A stretch of DNA of 64,000 nt from the NCBI RefSeq assembly GCF_001401755.1, contig NZ_AVQK01000015.1:62001-126000 (forward strand), in the 5' to 3' direction. The DNA is from Aquimarina longa SW024 (lineage in GTDB: Bacteria > Bacteroidota > Bacteroidia > Flavobacteriales > Flavobacteriaceae). Position 1 is the stretch's first letter; every line of letters begins with the position of its first letter. The position numbers were made by a program, and so were the translations under genes. The notes beneath the pieces are model-generated. The model was not told where the DNA came from, did no database searches, and was given only the letters and a program-made list of their open reading frames with translations. Below, piece after piece: positions 27,896-36,382 of this stretch.

Positions 27896-29026
27896 ATGGG
27901 AATAAAAATAGATACTGCCAAAAAGAAAAATCAAAAAGACACCTCTTATGATATCTCTTCTTTATTAACTAAAGAAATTACTTTATTCGGTAATTCATTT
28001 ACAGCTAAAAAGAAAGAACAATGGTATGCTGAGCTTAGTGTATTATTAAAATCCGGAATCGATCTTAGAAGTGGATTAGAGTTACTATCAGAAACTCAGA
28101 AAAAAGAAAAAGATAAACAATTGATGACATCAATGCTTTCTCTACTAGTTTCCGGAACTCCTTTTTCAGAAATTCTAAAACAAGACAAGAATTTTACCGA
28201 TTATGAATATTATGCTATAAGGATTGGAGAGCAAACAGGGGAACTAGCGAAAATAACCTTAGAGCTTAGTGAATTTTATAAACGCAAAAACGAATTGCGA
28301 AGAGAAATTGTTGCTGCACTTACCTACCCTATTATTGTAATGTGTACCGCTATGATTGTTATCATTTTTATGCTTAGGTATGTAGTACCAATGTTTGTGG
28401 ATATTTTTAAACAAAATAATGTAGAACTTCCTGCTATAACCAAGGGAATTATTAATTTTTCTAATTTTATAGGTACCAATGGACTATTTTTATTTGGCAG
28501 CTTTGGAATTATAATTTTTGGAATTATTTTTATTTCTAAAAAACAGTGGTATCGTAAAATATTAGGAAACGTTCAATTAAAATTACCAATTTTGGGGAAC
28601 TATTTCCAAAGAATTTATATGGCACAATTTACTCAAGCTATTTCTTTATTAACCTCGGCTAAGGTTCCTATGGTGGAAAGTATTGACCTGGTAAAAAACA
28701 TGATTAATTTTTACCCCCTTCAACAAGGATTGCATACAACCAAAAAAATGGTGCTTACAGGAGATTCATTAAGTACTGCTTTTGCACAAAGCCCAATTTT
28801 TGATAAAAAAATGATTGCTATGGTACGTGTAGCAGAAGAAACAAATCAAACAGAGTTTATTTTTCAGAAACTAAATGAACAATATAATCAGCAAGTTAAA
28901 TACCAATCTCAGGTTATTTCTAATGTATTAAATCCTTTACTAACTATATTTGTAGGTATTATTGTTGGTGTAATTCTTATTGCCATGTATTTACCTATGT
29001 TTAGATTAAGTAGTGTGATAGGGTAA
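27896..29026 (+). CDS. gspF: Inner-membrane platform protein, GspF-like
   Basis: 376 aa. Two GspF domains (residues about 40-150 and 235-340) with LLKSGIDLRSGLELL, RIGEQTGELAKI and a second copy around LLTSAKVPMVESIDLV, plus three membrane helices (about 140-165, 190-215, 345-370). It is the rotor-like platform moved by GspE. Last gene of the operon. Confidence 0.92.
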   Translation: MGIKIDTAKKKNQKDTSYDISSLLTKEITLFGNSFTAKKKEQWYAELSVLLKSGIDLRSGLELLSETQKKEKDKQLMTSMLSLLVSGTPFSEILKQDKNFTDYEYYAIRIGEQTGELAKITLELSEFYKRKNELRREIVAALTYPIIVMCTAMIVIIFMLRYVVPMFVDIFKQNNVELPAITKGIINFSNFIGTNGLFLFGSFGIIIFGIIFISKKQWYRKILGNVQLKLPILGNYFQRIYMAQFTQAISLLTSAKVPMVESIDLVKNMINFYPLQQGLHTTKKMVLTGDSLSTAFAQSPIFDKKMIAMVRVAEETNQTEFIFQKLNEQYNQQVKYQSQVISNVLNPLLTIFVGIIVGVILIAMYLPMFRLSSVIG

Positions 29027-29340
29027 GGGCATAAATTAACAAACTCAGAGATTAAACCTTCGAAGAGAGATTAAAACCCTACATACCTGAACTATCATCA
29101 TTATATAGTGATGTATAAAAAACGTATAGCTCTAAATTCTCCTAATGAATAACTAGGATAGTAATTCTGATTAAATTATGCTTGGCAAGGGCATATATAA
29201 TTAGAATTAAAAACGACTATAACTATCTAAAAGCTATTGTTTAAAAAAATAACAGAAATTATTTTGCATTAAAAAATGACAATTTTAAATTTTAAAAGGG
29301 CTATAGTTTAGTTATATTTGCGAGAAATTAAAAAAAATAC
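29027..29340. other. Spacer with promoter of the TerB-like gene
   Basis: About 310 bases with no gene. TATATTTG at 29313-29320 is a good -7 box 20 bp before the TerB-like start. I see no strong terminator for the secretion operon. Confidence 0.5.
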
Positions 29341-29775
29341 ATGATGTCAATATCTGATTTATTTGATAGTGGATTTCAGAAAAGAAACCAAGATCACTTT
29401 GCTGCAATCGTAAGAGTAGCGATGAGTGATGGAGTAATTAATGATGATGAGAAGGTTTTTTTAGATAGACTCGCCAGAAGACTGGATATTTCTGAAAATG
29501 ACTATAAAGAAATTTTAAAAGATTATAATACACATCCTATTAATCCACCTACGAGTTACGAAAGAAGGATTGAGCGATTATATGATCTTGCTAGAATGGT
29601 ATTTGCTGATCATGTTAAGGGAGAAGGGCAGGTAAGCTTACTACAAAAACTAAGTATTGGTTTAGGGTTTAGATCAGAAAATGCAGCCTACGTTGTTGAT
29701 AAAGCGTTAAAACTTGTAGATCAAGGAGTAGATGGAGATACTTTCGTAGATGAGATTAAAAATATGAATAGATAA
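29341..29775 (+). CDS. TerB-like protein
   Basis: 144 aa, all helical. The TerB signature is clear: HFAAIVRVAMSDGVINDDEKVFLDRLARRLDI is its span (residues 20-51), with the acidic ligand pairs DG and DDEK, and a second half-repeat near residue 80 (LYDLARMVFADHVKGEGQ). TerB-like domains occur in stress and envelope-related complexes; tellurite resistance itself is not implied for single genes. Own promoter, and a shared terminator with the convergent kinase. Confidence 0.82.
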   Translation: MMSISDLFDSGFQKRNQDHFAAIVRVAMSDGVINDDEKVFLDRLARRLDISENDYKEILKDYNTHPINPPTSYERRIERLYDLARMVFADHVKGEGQVSLLQKLSIGLGFRSENAAYVVDKALKLVDQGVDGDTFVDEIKNMNR

Positions 29776-29805
29776 TAATACGATTATTTATATTCTTAGA
29801 ATAAC

Positions 29806-29834
29806 AAAAAGGCTACTTAATCAGTAGCCTTTTT
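29806..29834. terminator. Terminator shared by convergent genes
   Basis: AAAAAGGCTACT (29806-29817) pairs with AGTAGCCTTTTT (29823-29834). It acts in both directions and overlaps the last codons of the histidine kinase gene. Confidence 0.8.
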
Positions 29835-31358
29835 TGCTATTTGTTTTACAATTTTGTAGATCAAATCTTCTTGTTCAAATGGTTTTGCTATAAAATCATC
29901 CATTCCTGATCTAATACATTTATCTTTTGTTGCCTCATTTGCTTTACCAGAAAAACCTATAATTGGTACTTCTGATATAAATTTATCTCCATAATTATTC
30001 CTAATCATATGGGTTGCTTGATAACCGTCTATTTTAGATGTATTGAGATCCATTAAGATCAAATCATATTTACGTCGTTCTATATACTTAATTGCCTCTT
30101 CTCCATTAATAGCAACATCTACAAAGAAACGACCATGAGAGATCAATACTTTCATGATTAAGTATTGTGTTACCTCTTCATCCTCTACAACAAGAACTCT
30201 AAATTTAGTAGTACTTTTAGGTAGTGTATATTTTTTCTTTTTTCGTTCTGGAATTGTCTTTCTTACCTCAAATTTAAAAGGGAGTTTGATATTAAAAACC
30301 GTTCCCTTTTCTGGCTGACTGGTTACTTTTATTTCTCCATTTAAAAGATCCACTAGGCTTTTTACTATAGCAAGTCCAAGCCCAGTACCAGAAACTTGTT
30401 TATCTTTTTCAAAACGAGTAAACCGATCAAACAAATACGGTATATTTTCTTCTAAAATACCAAATCCTGTATCCTCAATTCTAAAATTAAGACTCAGTTT
30501 ATTGGTACGTTGGTAGTTTTTACTAATAGAAAATAGTATTTTACCCTCTTCCGTAAATTTAAATGCATTAGAAAGTACATTATTTAGGATCTGGTATATT
30601 CTAGTTCTGTCACCAATTAGATATTCCTGTATACTAGAATCGATATTGGTTTCAAAGATAATCTGTTTTTCTTCAGCTATTTTTGCATAGCCTTCACTAA
30701 ACCCATTTATTAAATCCTTAAAAGCAAAACGTTCTTCTACAACCTTAAGTGTTCCTGATTCTATCTTAGATAGATCAATCATATCGTCTATAAGAGCATT
30801 AAGGTGCTTACTTTCTCGTTTTATAATTCTTGCAAGCTCCTCTTGTTCAAAAGTTAATTTTGTTTTTTCAAGAATCTCTACAAATCCTAATATACTTGTT
30901 AATGGAGTTCTAATCTCATGATTAATATTAGCAATAAAACTATTTTTAAACTCTTCTTTTTCTAATAAATATTTATTTCTAAGTTCTAGCTCTTTAGCTA
31001 GTAGTATTGATTCGTTTTTTTGTTGCGCAATTTGATTTAGATCTTTGTACTTTACTGTATAGTCATAAAGAAGAATTGTAATTTCATCTTTTTTTAGAGT
31101 AAAAGTAACATCACAAATCTTCTGAGTATTATCATCTTCTATATGTATACATGGAAAATTTATAGGATCTTCTTCTTCTGTATGACTATCTTTTTCATAC
31201 ACTTTAAGCATTTCGAAAAAAGGATGAGAATCAAAAATCAAAGCTCCTTTTGACCAATTAAAAAAAGTATTATCTGTCTCTTTAATAACACCATCGTAAG
31301 AGACATTAATAACCTGTATCTGAGGATTAAACTGTAAATGGTCGTCTTGATACTGCAT
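29817..31358 (-). CDS. Hybrid histidine kinase with receiver domain
   Basis: 513 aa, no membrane helix, so cytoplasmic. N-terminal PAS-like region (about 1-115), helix, HisKA with the phospho-His in NINHEIRTPL (near residue 146), HATPase with NVLSNAFKF, EDTGFGI and GTGLGLAIVKSL, and a C-terminal receiver (VLVVEDEE; phospho-Asp near 437 in ILMDLN; Lys in FIAKPF). No DNA-binding output. It is the last gene of a minus-strand operon with a Ras-like GTPase 5 bp upstream, so it probably passes signals to or from that GTPase. Confidence 0.88.
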   Translation of the reverse strand: MQYQDDHLQFNPQIQVINVSYDGVIKETDNTFFNWSKGALIFDSHPFFEMLKVYEKDSHTEEEDPINFPCIHIEDDNTQKICDVTFTLKKDEITILLYDYTVKYKDLNQIAQQKNESILLAKELELRNKYLLEKEEFKNSFIANINHEIRTPLTSILGFVEILEKTKLTFEQEELARIIKRESKHLNALIDDMIDLSKIESGTLKVVEERFAFKDLINGFSEGYAKIAEEKQIIFETNIDSSIQEYLIGDRTRIYQILNNVLSNAFKFTEEGKILFSISKNYQRTNKLSLNFRIEDTGFGILEENIPYLFDRFTRFEKDKQVSGTGLGLAIVKSLVDLLNGEIKVTSQPEKGTVFNIKLPFKFEVRKTIPERKKKKYTLPKSTTKFRVLVVEDEEVTQYLIMKVLISHGRFFVDVAINGEEAIKYIERRKYDLILMDLNTSKIDGYQATHMIRNNYGDKFISEVPIIGFSGKANEATKDKCIRSGMDDFIAKPFEQEDLIYKIVKQIAKKATD

Positions 31359-31363
31359 AACGC

Positions 31364-31864
31364 TTATTTAGTTATATCTTTTGCTAAATCAGAAAAGAAA
31401 TCTTGGACATTCTTATTCGTCTTAGCACTAGTAAGACAATCAAAAGGAATGTTTTGAGATTTTAAATGACTAGTAATTTCTTTTTCATTAACTAAATCTA
31501 ATTTATTACCTAATACTTTTGCAGGAACTTTAGTATAGTGTTTTTCTAGATACTCTAGATCTTGCTTAAGTGTCGAATATGTTTGTTCTCTGGTAATATC
31601 AAAAACATAAATAAAAGCATGAGACCCCAGAAGATATGATTTTCTAGTATCTTCAATACTATCAGAATGACCTTCTGTATCCCAGATGATCATAGATAAT
31701 TCTCTACCATCTGGTAGTTGTACTAATTTCTTTTTTATCTGAACCCCTAAGGTTACCTTGTATTCTTCAGAAAATTCGTTATCTACAAAACGTCTGAAAA
31801 GAGAAGTTTTCCCTACACCGAAGTGCCCTAAAAGCACTACTTTTTTAGACAATTTCATCTGCAA
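31364..31864 (-). CDS. Ras/Rab-like small GTPase
   Basis: 166 aa. All G boxes: GHFGVGKTSLF (G1, residues about 13-23), switch I Thr in YKVTLGV, WDTEGH (G3), GNKLDL (G4), TSAKT (G5). The usual DTAGQ is DTEGH, so the catalytic Gln is replaced by His, which in eukaryotic Ras relatives lowers intrinsic hydrolysis. There is no C-terminal lipidation motif. It overlaps the upstream roadblock/longin-like gene by 20 bp, which suggests the two proteins work as a pair, as MglA-MglB do. Confidence 0.85.
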   Translation of the reverse strand: MQMKLSKKVVLLGHFGVGKTSLFRRFVDNEFSEEYKVTLGVQIKKKLVQLPDGRELSMIIWDTEGHSDSIEDTRKSYLLGSHAFIYVFDITREQTYSTLKQDLEYLEKHYTKVPAKVLGNKLDLVNEKEITSHLKSQNIPFDCLTSAKTNKNVQDFFSDLAKDITK

Positions 31865-32669
31865 AATGTTTTTTTATTTTTTTAGTAAAAAGGTTACTAT
31901 TTTTTAATTCTTTATTAGAAACATGATTTTTGGCAAAATCTATAATTTGATCCTCCAACACTTCTTTAAACATCATAGTATATGCTCCTGAAACTACTGC
32001 AGCTACATAATATGAATAAAAATTTTGAATATGTATGGTGTACAATTCATATTCTATAAGCTCTAGATTTTGATCTCCTCCCTGAAAAGCATCTTCAACA
32101 AAACTTTTTATTGCTGTGAGCATTCCTGCAACCATCTCTTTATCTACAGTATTATCAGATAATGGACTATAATCTGCTAGAAGTATTCCTGAGTTTTTCT
32201 CAATGACAAACATTTGGATTAATCTAGGTTTTGCATAATCACTTAAAGCAATATCTCCATCACTAATTCCTTGAACTTTAGCTTTGGTTTTACGAAACCA
32301 ATTTCTAAAAGAAAATGCTTTTTTAGTCTTGTTACTAATATTCTCGCTCAATAATTTCATTTCGTGAGCGATATATTTCTTGATCATTTTACCGATTATC
32401 GGAAACAATGCTTCTACTACAGCATCCTGAGAGTTTTTAATTTCTTCTCGTAAAGCTTCTGTAATAGTGGGACCTAAGGTTTTGGGAATCTCCTGTACAA
32501 ACTCTTCTAATTTTTCATCAATAATAGGATCGACCTTATAAGAAAGTTCTTTTTTTTGGTGAACTATTTTATGTAAAGCTTCAACTTTTTGAGTAATGGA
32601 ATCAGCAAACTCTTTTTCTTCGGAAAGAAGAAGTTGTTTAAGAATTTTAAGTTTATCCTGATCTTCCAT
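31845..32669 (-). CDS. Longin/roadblock-like partner of the GTPase
   Basis: 274 aa. The first 130 residues are helical with coiled-coil character (amphipathic stretches from residue 10 to 60, then PTITEALREEIKNSQDAVVE). A basic patch (FRNWFRKTKAKV) follows. Residues about 145-245 form an alpha/beta domain with RLIQMFVIEKNSGILLADYS and YELYTIHIQNFYSYYVAAVVSG, reminiscent of longin/roadblock modules that bind small GTPases. Close relatives are, from memory, misnamed OmpA-like envelope proteins in Bacteroidota. The GTPase overlap supports a regulator role. Confidence 0.6.
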   Translation of the reverse strand: MEDQDKLKILKQLLLSEEKEFADSITQKVEALHKIVHQKKELSYKVDPIIDEKLEEFVQEIPKTLGPTITEALREEIKNSQDAVVEALFPIIGKMIKKYIAHEMKLLSENISNKTKKAFSFRNWFRKTKAKVQGISDGDIALSDYAKPRLIQMFVIEKNSGILLADYSPLSDNTVDKEMVAGMLTAIKSFVEDAFQGGDQNLELIEYELYTIHIQNFYSYYVAAVVSGAYTMMFKEVLEDQIIDFAKNHVSNKELKNSNLFTKKIKKHFADEIV

Positions 32670-32686
32670 AGTTTTGGATAGATGGA

Positions 32687-33091
32687 TTATTTTTGGTTGA
32701 TTTTTTCACCTAGGTTGATCAATAAGTCTCCTAATGTTTTTTTGTCAACTTTTTTAGCATCCAATATCTCTATTTTATCAGTTAAGTTATCTTCTAATTC
32801 AGTGATTCTGATATTTATATCAGTACTTAAACTATCAATGGCTTGGTTTAATTCTTTACGAGTTTCATCGATAAAATCCTCTAACTCTTTCTTTTTAGAA
32901 TCAATATCATTTTTTACTTTTTCAAATTCTGAATTATAAGCAGCAATATTTTCTCCGAAGATGAGATTTTTGATTGCTTCTATTTTTGAAGAAGGATCAT
33001 TAGAAATTGTTTCTTCAACAGCTTTGTTTTCTTTAGCCATTTCTATTAGTTTATTTAGATTCTTACTTTTGAACTCACGTAAAATTAACAC
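32687..33091 (-). CDS. Coiled-coil protein of the GTPase operon
   Basis: 134 aa from the longest frame, or 117 aa from ATG 33040, which I consider equally likely. From residue 60 on it is almost entirely heptad repeats (EFEKVKNDIDSKKKELEDF, ELNQAIDSLSTDINIRITEL), with a charged end (LLINLGEKINQK). No catalytic motif. It lies 17 bp before the roadblock-like gene and is the first gene of the operon, so it may be a scaffold for the GTPase complex. Confidence 0.65.
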   Translation of the reverse strand: MLILREFKSKNLNKLIEMAKENKAVEETISNDPSSKIEAIKNLIFGENIAAYNSEFEKVKNDIDSKKKELEDFIDETRKELNQAIDSLSTDINIRITELEDNLTDKIEILDAKKVDKKTLGDLLINLGEKINQK

Positions 33092-33335
33092 AAAAAGGTT
33101 AAAGAATCACTTGTAATTATAGATAATGTTAATTTTAGCGTGCCAAAGCTTGTGTTTTCACAGATTTATTTTATTCTTTTTAATTTTTAAAACCTTATAG
33201 GTAGGAAATCCTAAAACTAGTTAGTAATACCTGAATAACCAAAAAAACATAATCAATAGAGATGTTAGGTTATTTAATCCTAGTAATAAAAATAGGTTTC
33301 ATTTATACATACCATGTTTTAAAACTCACTTGATA

Positions 33336-34334
33336 TTATTTCATAAACGACTCTACTTTTTTAACCATGTTTTTACTGCCACAAATAAAAGGAGTACGTT
33401 CATGCAGTTCTGTTGGTTTTATATCCAATATCCGTCTATATCCATCACTTGCTTCACCTCCTGCTTGCTCTGTAATAAAAGCCATAGGATTACATTCATA
33501 TAGTAATCGAAGTTTTCCGTTAGGCGATTTTGAAGTACTTGGGTACATATAAACTCCACCTTTTATCATATTACGATGGATATCACTAACTAAAGAACCA
33601 ATATACCTAGAGGTATATGGGCGATCTTCTTTTTCTTCCTGACAGTATTTTATATAATCCTTAATCCCTTGTGGAAAATGAATATAATTCCCTTCATTGA
33701 CAGAGTATATATTGCCATCTTCAGGAAATTTCATATTAGGATGTGATAAATAATAGGTTCCTAGTGCAGGATTTAATGTAAAACCATTCACACCATGCCC
33801 TGTCGTATACACAAGCATTGTAGAAGTTCCATAAATAATATATCCTGCAGCTACTTGTAGATTACCTGGTTGTAAAAAATCTTCTAAAGTTACAGGTGTT
33901 CCTGTTGGCGTTATTCTTCGGTAGATAGAAAAAATTGTTCCTACAGAAACATTAACATCTATATTAGAACTACCATCTAAAGGATCCATAAGAACTACAT
34001 AATTATTACGATGATCATTCTTTTGTCCTTTTATAGTAATAAACTCATCATTTTCTTCAGAAGCAATACCACATACAATTTCTCTATTGGTAAGCGTATT
34101 TATAAAAGTTTCATTAGCCAAAACATCAAGTTTTTGCTGATCTTCTCCTTGGACATTAGTTTCACCTATAGCCCCAGTAATATCGACTAATCCTGCTTTA
34201 TTCACCTCATGATTCACCATTTTTGCAGCCAATCGAATTGAGTTAATCAAACGAGAAAGCTCTCCACTTGCATAAGGAAAATCTTTTTGATTCTCTATAA
34301 TAAATTCTCCTAAGGTTTGATTTTTTCTTGTCAT
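33336..34334 (-). CDS. fbp: Fructose-1,6-bisphosphatase, class I
   Basis: 332 aa. Metal site [19 protein letters not shown] (residues near 120), substrate loop [15 protein letters not shown] and the end in FICGSKNMV. It removes the 1-phosphate in gluconeogenesis. The length fits class I enzymes. Single gene on the minus strand, divergent from the GNAT gene; TACTTTTG on the minus strand at 34358-34365 fits a -7 box. Confidence 0.95.
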   Translation of the reverse strand: MTRKNQTLGEFIIENQKDFPYASGELSRLINSIRLAAKMVNHEVNKAGLVDITGAIGETNVQGEDQQKLDVLANETFINTLTNREIVCGIASEENDEFITIKGQKNDHRNNYVVLMDPLDGSSNIDVNVSVGTIFSIYRRITPTGTPVTLEDFLQPGNLQVAAGYIIYGTSTMLVYTTGHGVNGFTLNPALGTYYLSHPNMKFPEDGNIYSVNEGNYIHFPQGIKDYIKYCQEEKEDRPYTSRYIGSLVSDIHRNMIKGGVYMYPSTSKSPNGKLRLLYECNPMAFITEQAGGEASDGYRRILDIKPTELHERTPFICGSKNMVKKVESFMK

Positions 34335-34515
34335 TTAAAAGTGAGTTATATTTGGTGCAAAAGTATTATTTTTTAGGCAACTATAACGTTTTAGTAGATT
34401 TAAATTATCAATCTTCGTTTAAGAATGCCAAAAACAAATATCATAACAGTATAGCAATAAAAAATTGACTTGTTATTAAACACTAATTTTATAGTTTTGA
34501 CAAAATTTTATATTT

Positions 34516-34995
34516 ATGGACTATGTGATTAGAACTGCCAAAGAACAAGATATGGTAGATGTATTGGGTTTAATTCGAGAATTGGCAATTTTTGAAAAAG
34601 AACCTGATGCGGTTGAAATAACTGTAGAAGAACTTGTTAATGAGGGATTTAGGGATAATCCGTTATTTCATTGTTTTATTGCAGAAGTAGCCGATGAAAT
34701 TGTAGGGATTGCATTAGTATACTATCGATTTTCTACATGGAAAGGTCGTTCTATACATCTAGAAGATCTTATCGTTAAAGAATCTATGAGAGGAACAGGT
34801 TTAGGTAGTGCATTATATGCAGAAGTATTAAAATATGCCCAATCAAAAGGAGTACGAAGAGTAGAGTGGGTAGTTTTGGATTGGAATACACATGCAATTG
34901 ATTTTTATGAAAAAACTGGCGCCAAGCTTTTAAAAAACTGGCATTTGGTTCAAATGGATAAAGAAGGAGTTAATAAATTTGTATCAAAATTATAA
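34516..34995 (+). CDS. GNAT N-acetyltransferase
   Basis: 159 aa, complete GNAT fold. The acetyl-CoA loop is SMRGTGLGSALYAEVLKYA (near residues 95-113), and motif B has VLDWNTHAIDFYEKTGA. FSTWKGRSIHLEDLIVKE is typical of the SAT1-like group that acetylates polyamines or thialysine. It is followed by lysC after 80 bp with the same orientation. Confidence 0.85.
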   Translation: MDYVIRTAKEQDMVDVLGLIRELAIFEKEPDAVEITVEELVNEGFRDNPLFHCFIAEVADEIVGIALVYYRFSTWKGRSIHLEDLIVKESMRGTGLGSALYAEVLKYAQSKGVRRVEWVVLDWNTHAIDFYEKTGAKLLKNWHLVQMDKEGVNKFVSKL

Positions 34996-35074
34996 TACCC
35001 ATTTATATTACTAATTTACTGTAAATGGTATACTATATCTTAATAATTTAAATCATAATCTTAAAACCTAATTA

Positions 35075-36325
35075 ATGAGAGTTTTTAAATTTGGAGGGGC
35101 ATCTGTAAAAGATGCCAATGGAGTAAAAAACGTACTTAATGTACTTAAAGAAACGGGGTACTCTAATCTTGTTGTTGTTGTTTCTGCAATGGGAAAAACA
35201 ACTAATGCTTTAGAAGACTTAGTAGCGCTATATCTTAAGGAAGGTGCTGAATTCAAACCATTAATCCAAGATTTGGAGCATTATCATAAAGAAATTTTGG
35301 AAACCCTTTTTGAAGACAAGAAACATTCTGTTTTTAAAAGAGTTAAAAAACTATTTAAGGATATGCAAACAACATTAAAGAGAAATAAATCTACTCAGTA
35401 TGACTACATCTATGATCAAATAGTAAGTTTTGGAGAATTAATTTCAACCACTATTATTAGCGAATACCTAAATCACGAAGGACTTAAAAATGAGTGGTTA
35501 GACGCTCGAAATTTTATTAAAACAGATAATACCTATAGAGATGCTCAGGTAAACTGGGAGACTACCCAAAAAAAGATACAAGAAAAAGATATAAAAAACG
35601 GACTTAGTATCACGCAAGGTTTTATCGGATCTGACGACAATAATTTTACAACTACTTTAGGTAGAGAAGGAAGTGACTATACAGCTGGGATTTTTGCATA
35701 CTGCCTAAATGCTGATAGTGTGAGTATTTGGAAAGATGTTCCTGGAGTTCTTAATGCAGACCCTCGTGTTTTTGATAAAACTGAATTATTATCTCATATT
35801 TCTTATGAAGAAGCAATAGAACTTGCATTTTATGGTGCATCTGTAATTCATCCTAAAACTATTCAGCCATTACAACGTAAAGAAATACCATTATATGTTA
35901 AATCATTCCTTAAACCAATGAATGAAGGTACTTCTGTAAAAAAAGGGCAACCATTAGACCCTCATCTACCGTGTTATATTGTAAAAAAGAATCAGATTTT
36001 AGTATCATTATCTTCTTTAGACTTTTCGTTTATTGTCGAAGATATGGTTAGTGAAATCTTTAGTCTGTTACATCAATATCAAATAAAAGTAGATCTTATC
36101 CAAAATTCTGCGATTAGTTTTTCACTATGTCTAGATGATAAATTTAATCATTTGGATGAGCTTTTAGCTAAACTTAAAATAAAGTTTAAAGTTACCTATA
36201 ATACAGGCGTATCACTGTTTACAATTAGACATTTTACAAATGAGGCTATTAAATCATTGGAAACAAATAAGGATATTTTGTTAAAACAAATTACAAGAGA
36301 GACTTATCAAATGGTTTCTCGATAA
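35075..36325 (+). CDS. lysC: Aspartate kinase, monofunctional
   Basis: 416 aa. KFGGASV at the start (the usual Thr of KFGGTS is Ala), LGREGSDYTAG and the GVLNADPRVF loop are kinase motifs; the C-terminal 110 residues carry ACT-like domains (SSLDFSFIVEDMVSEIF, LIQNSAISFSLCLDD) that usually give feedback control by lysine or threonine. It makes aspartyl phosphate, the substrate of asd at 9.5 kb. There is no homoserine dehydrogenase fusion. Confidence 0.92.
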   Translation: MRVFKFGGASVKDANGVKNVLNVLKETGYSNLVVVVSAMGKTTNALEDLVALYLKEGAEFKPLIQDLEHYHKEILETLFEDKKHSVFKRVKKLFKDMQTTLKRNKSTQYDYIYDQIVSFGELISTTIISEYLNHEGLKNEWLDARNFIKTDNTYRDAQVNWETTQKKIQEKDIKNGLSITQGFIGSDDNNFTTTLGREGSDYTAGIFAYCLNADSVSIWKDVPGVLNADPRVFDKTELLSHISYEEAIELAFYGASVIHPKTIQPLQRKEIPLYVKSFLKPMNEGTSVKKGQPLDPHLPCYIVKKNQILVSLSSLDFSFIVEDMVSEIFSLLHQYQIKVDLIQNSAISFSLCLDDKFNHLDELLAKLKIKFKVTYNTGVSLFTIRHFTNEAIKSLETNKDILLKQITRETYQMVSR

Positions 36326-36351
36326 AAAGTAACCCAATTCAATGATTTTGC

Positions 36352-36359
36352 TATATTTG
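36352..36359 (+). promoter_or_regulatory. -7 box of the acyltransferase gene
   Basis: TATATTTG, 23 bp before the olsF start, matches the Bacteroidota -7 consensus. A matching TTG upstream is not evident. Confidence 0.5.
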
Positions 36360-36382
36360 TAAGCTAGCATAAATACTAATTA

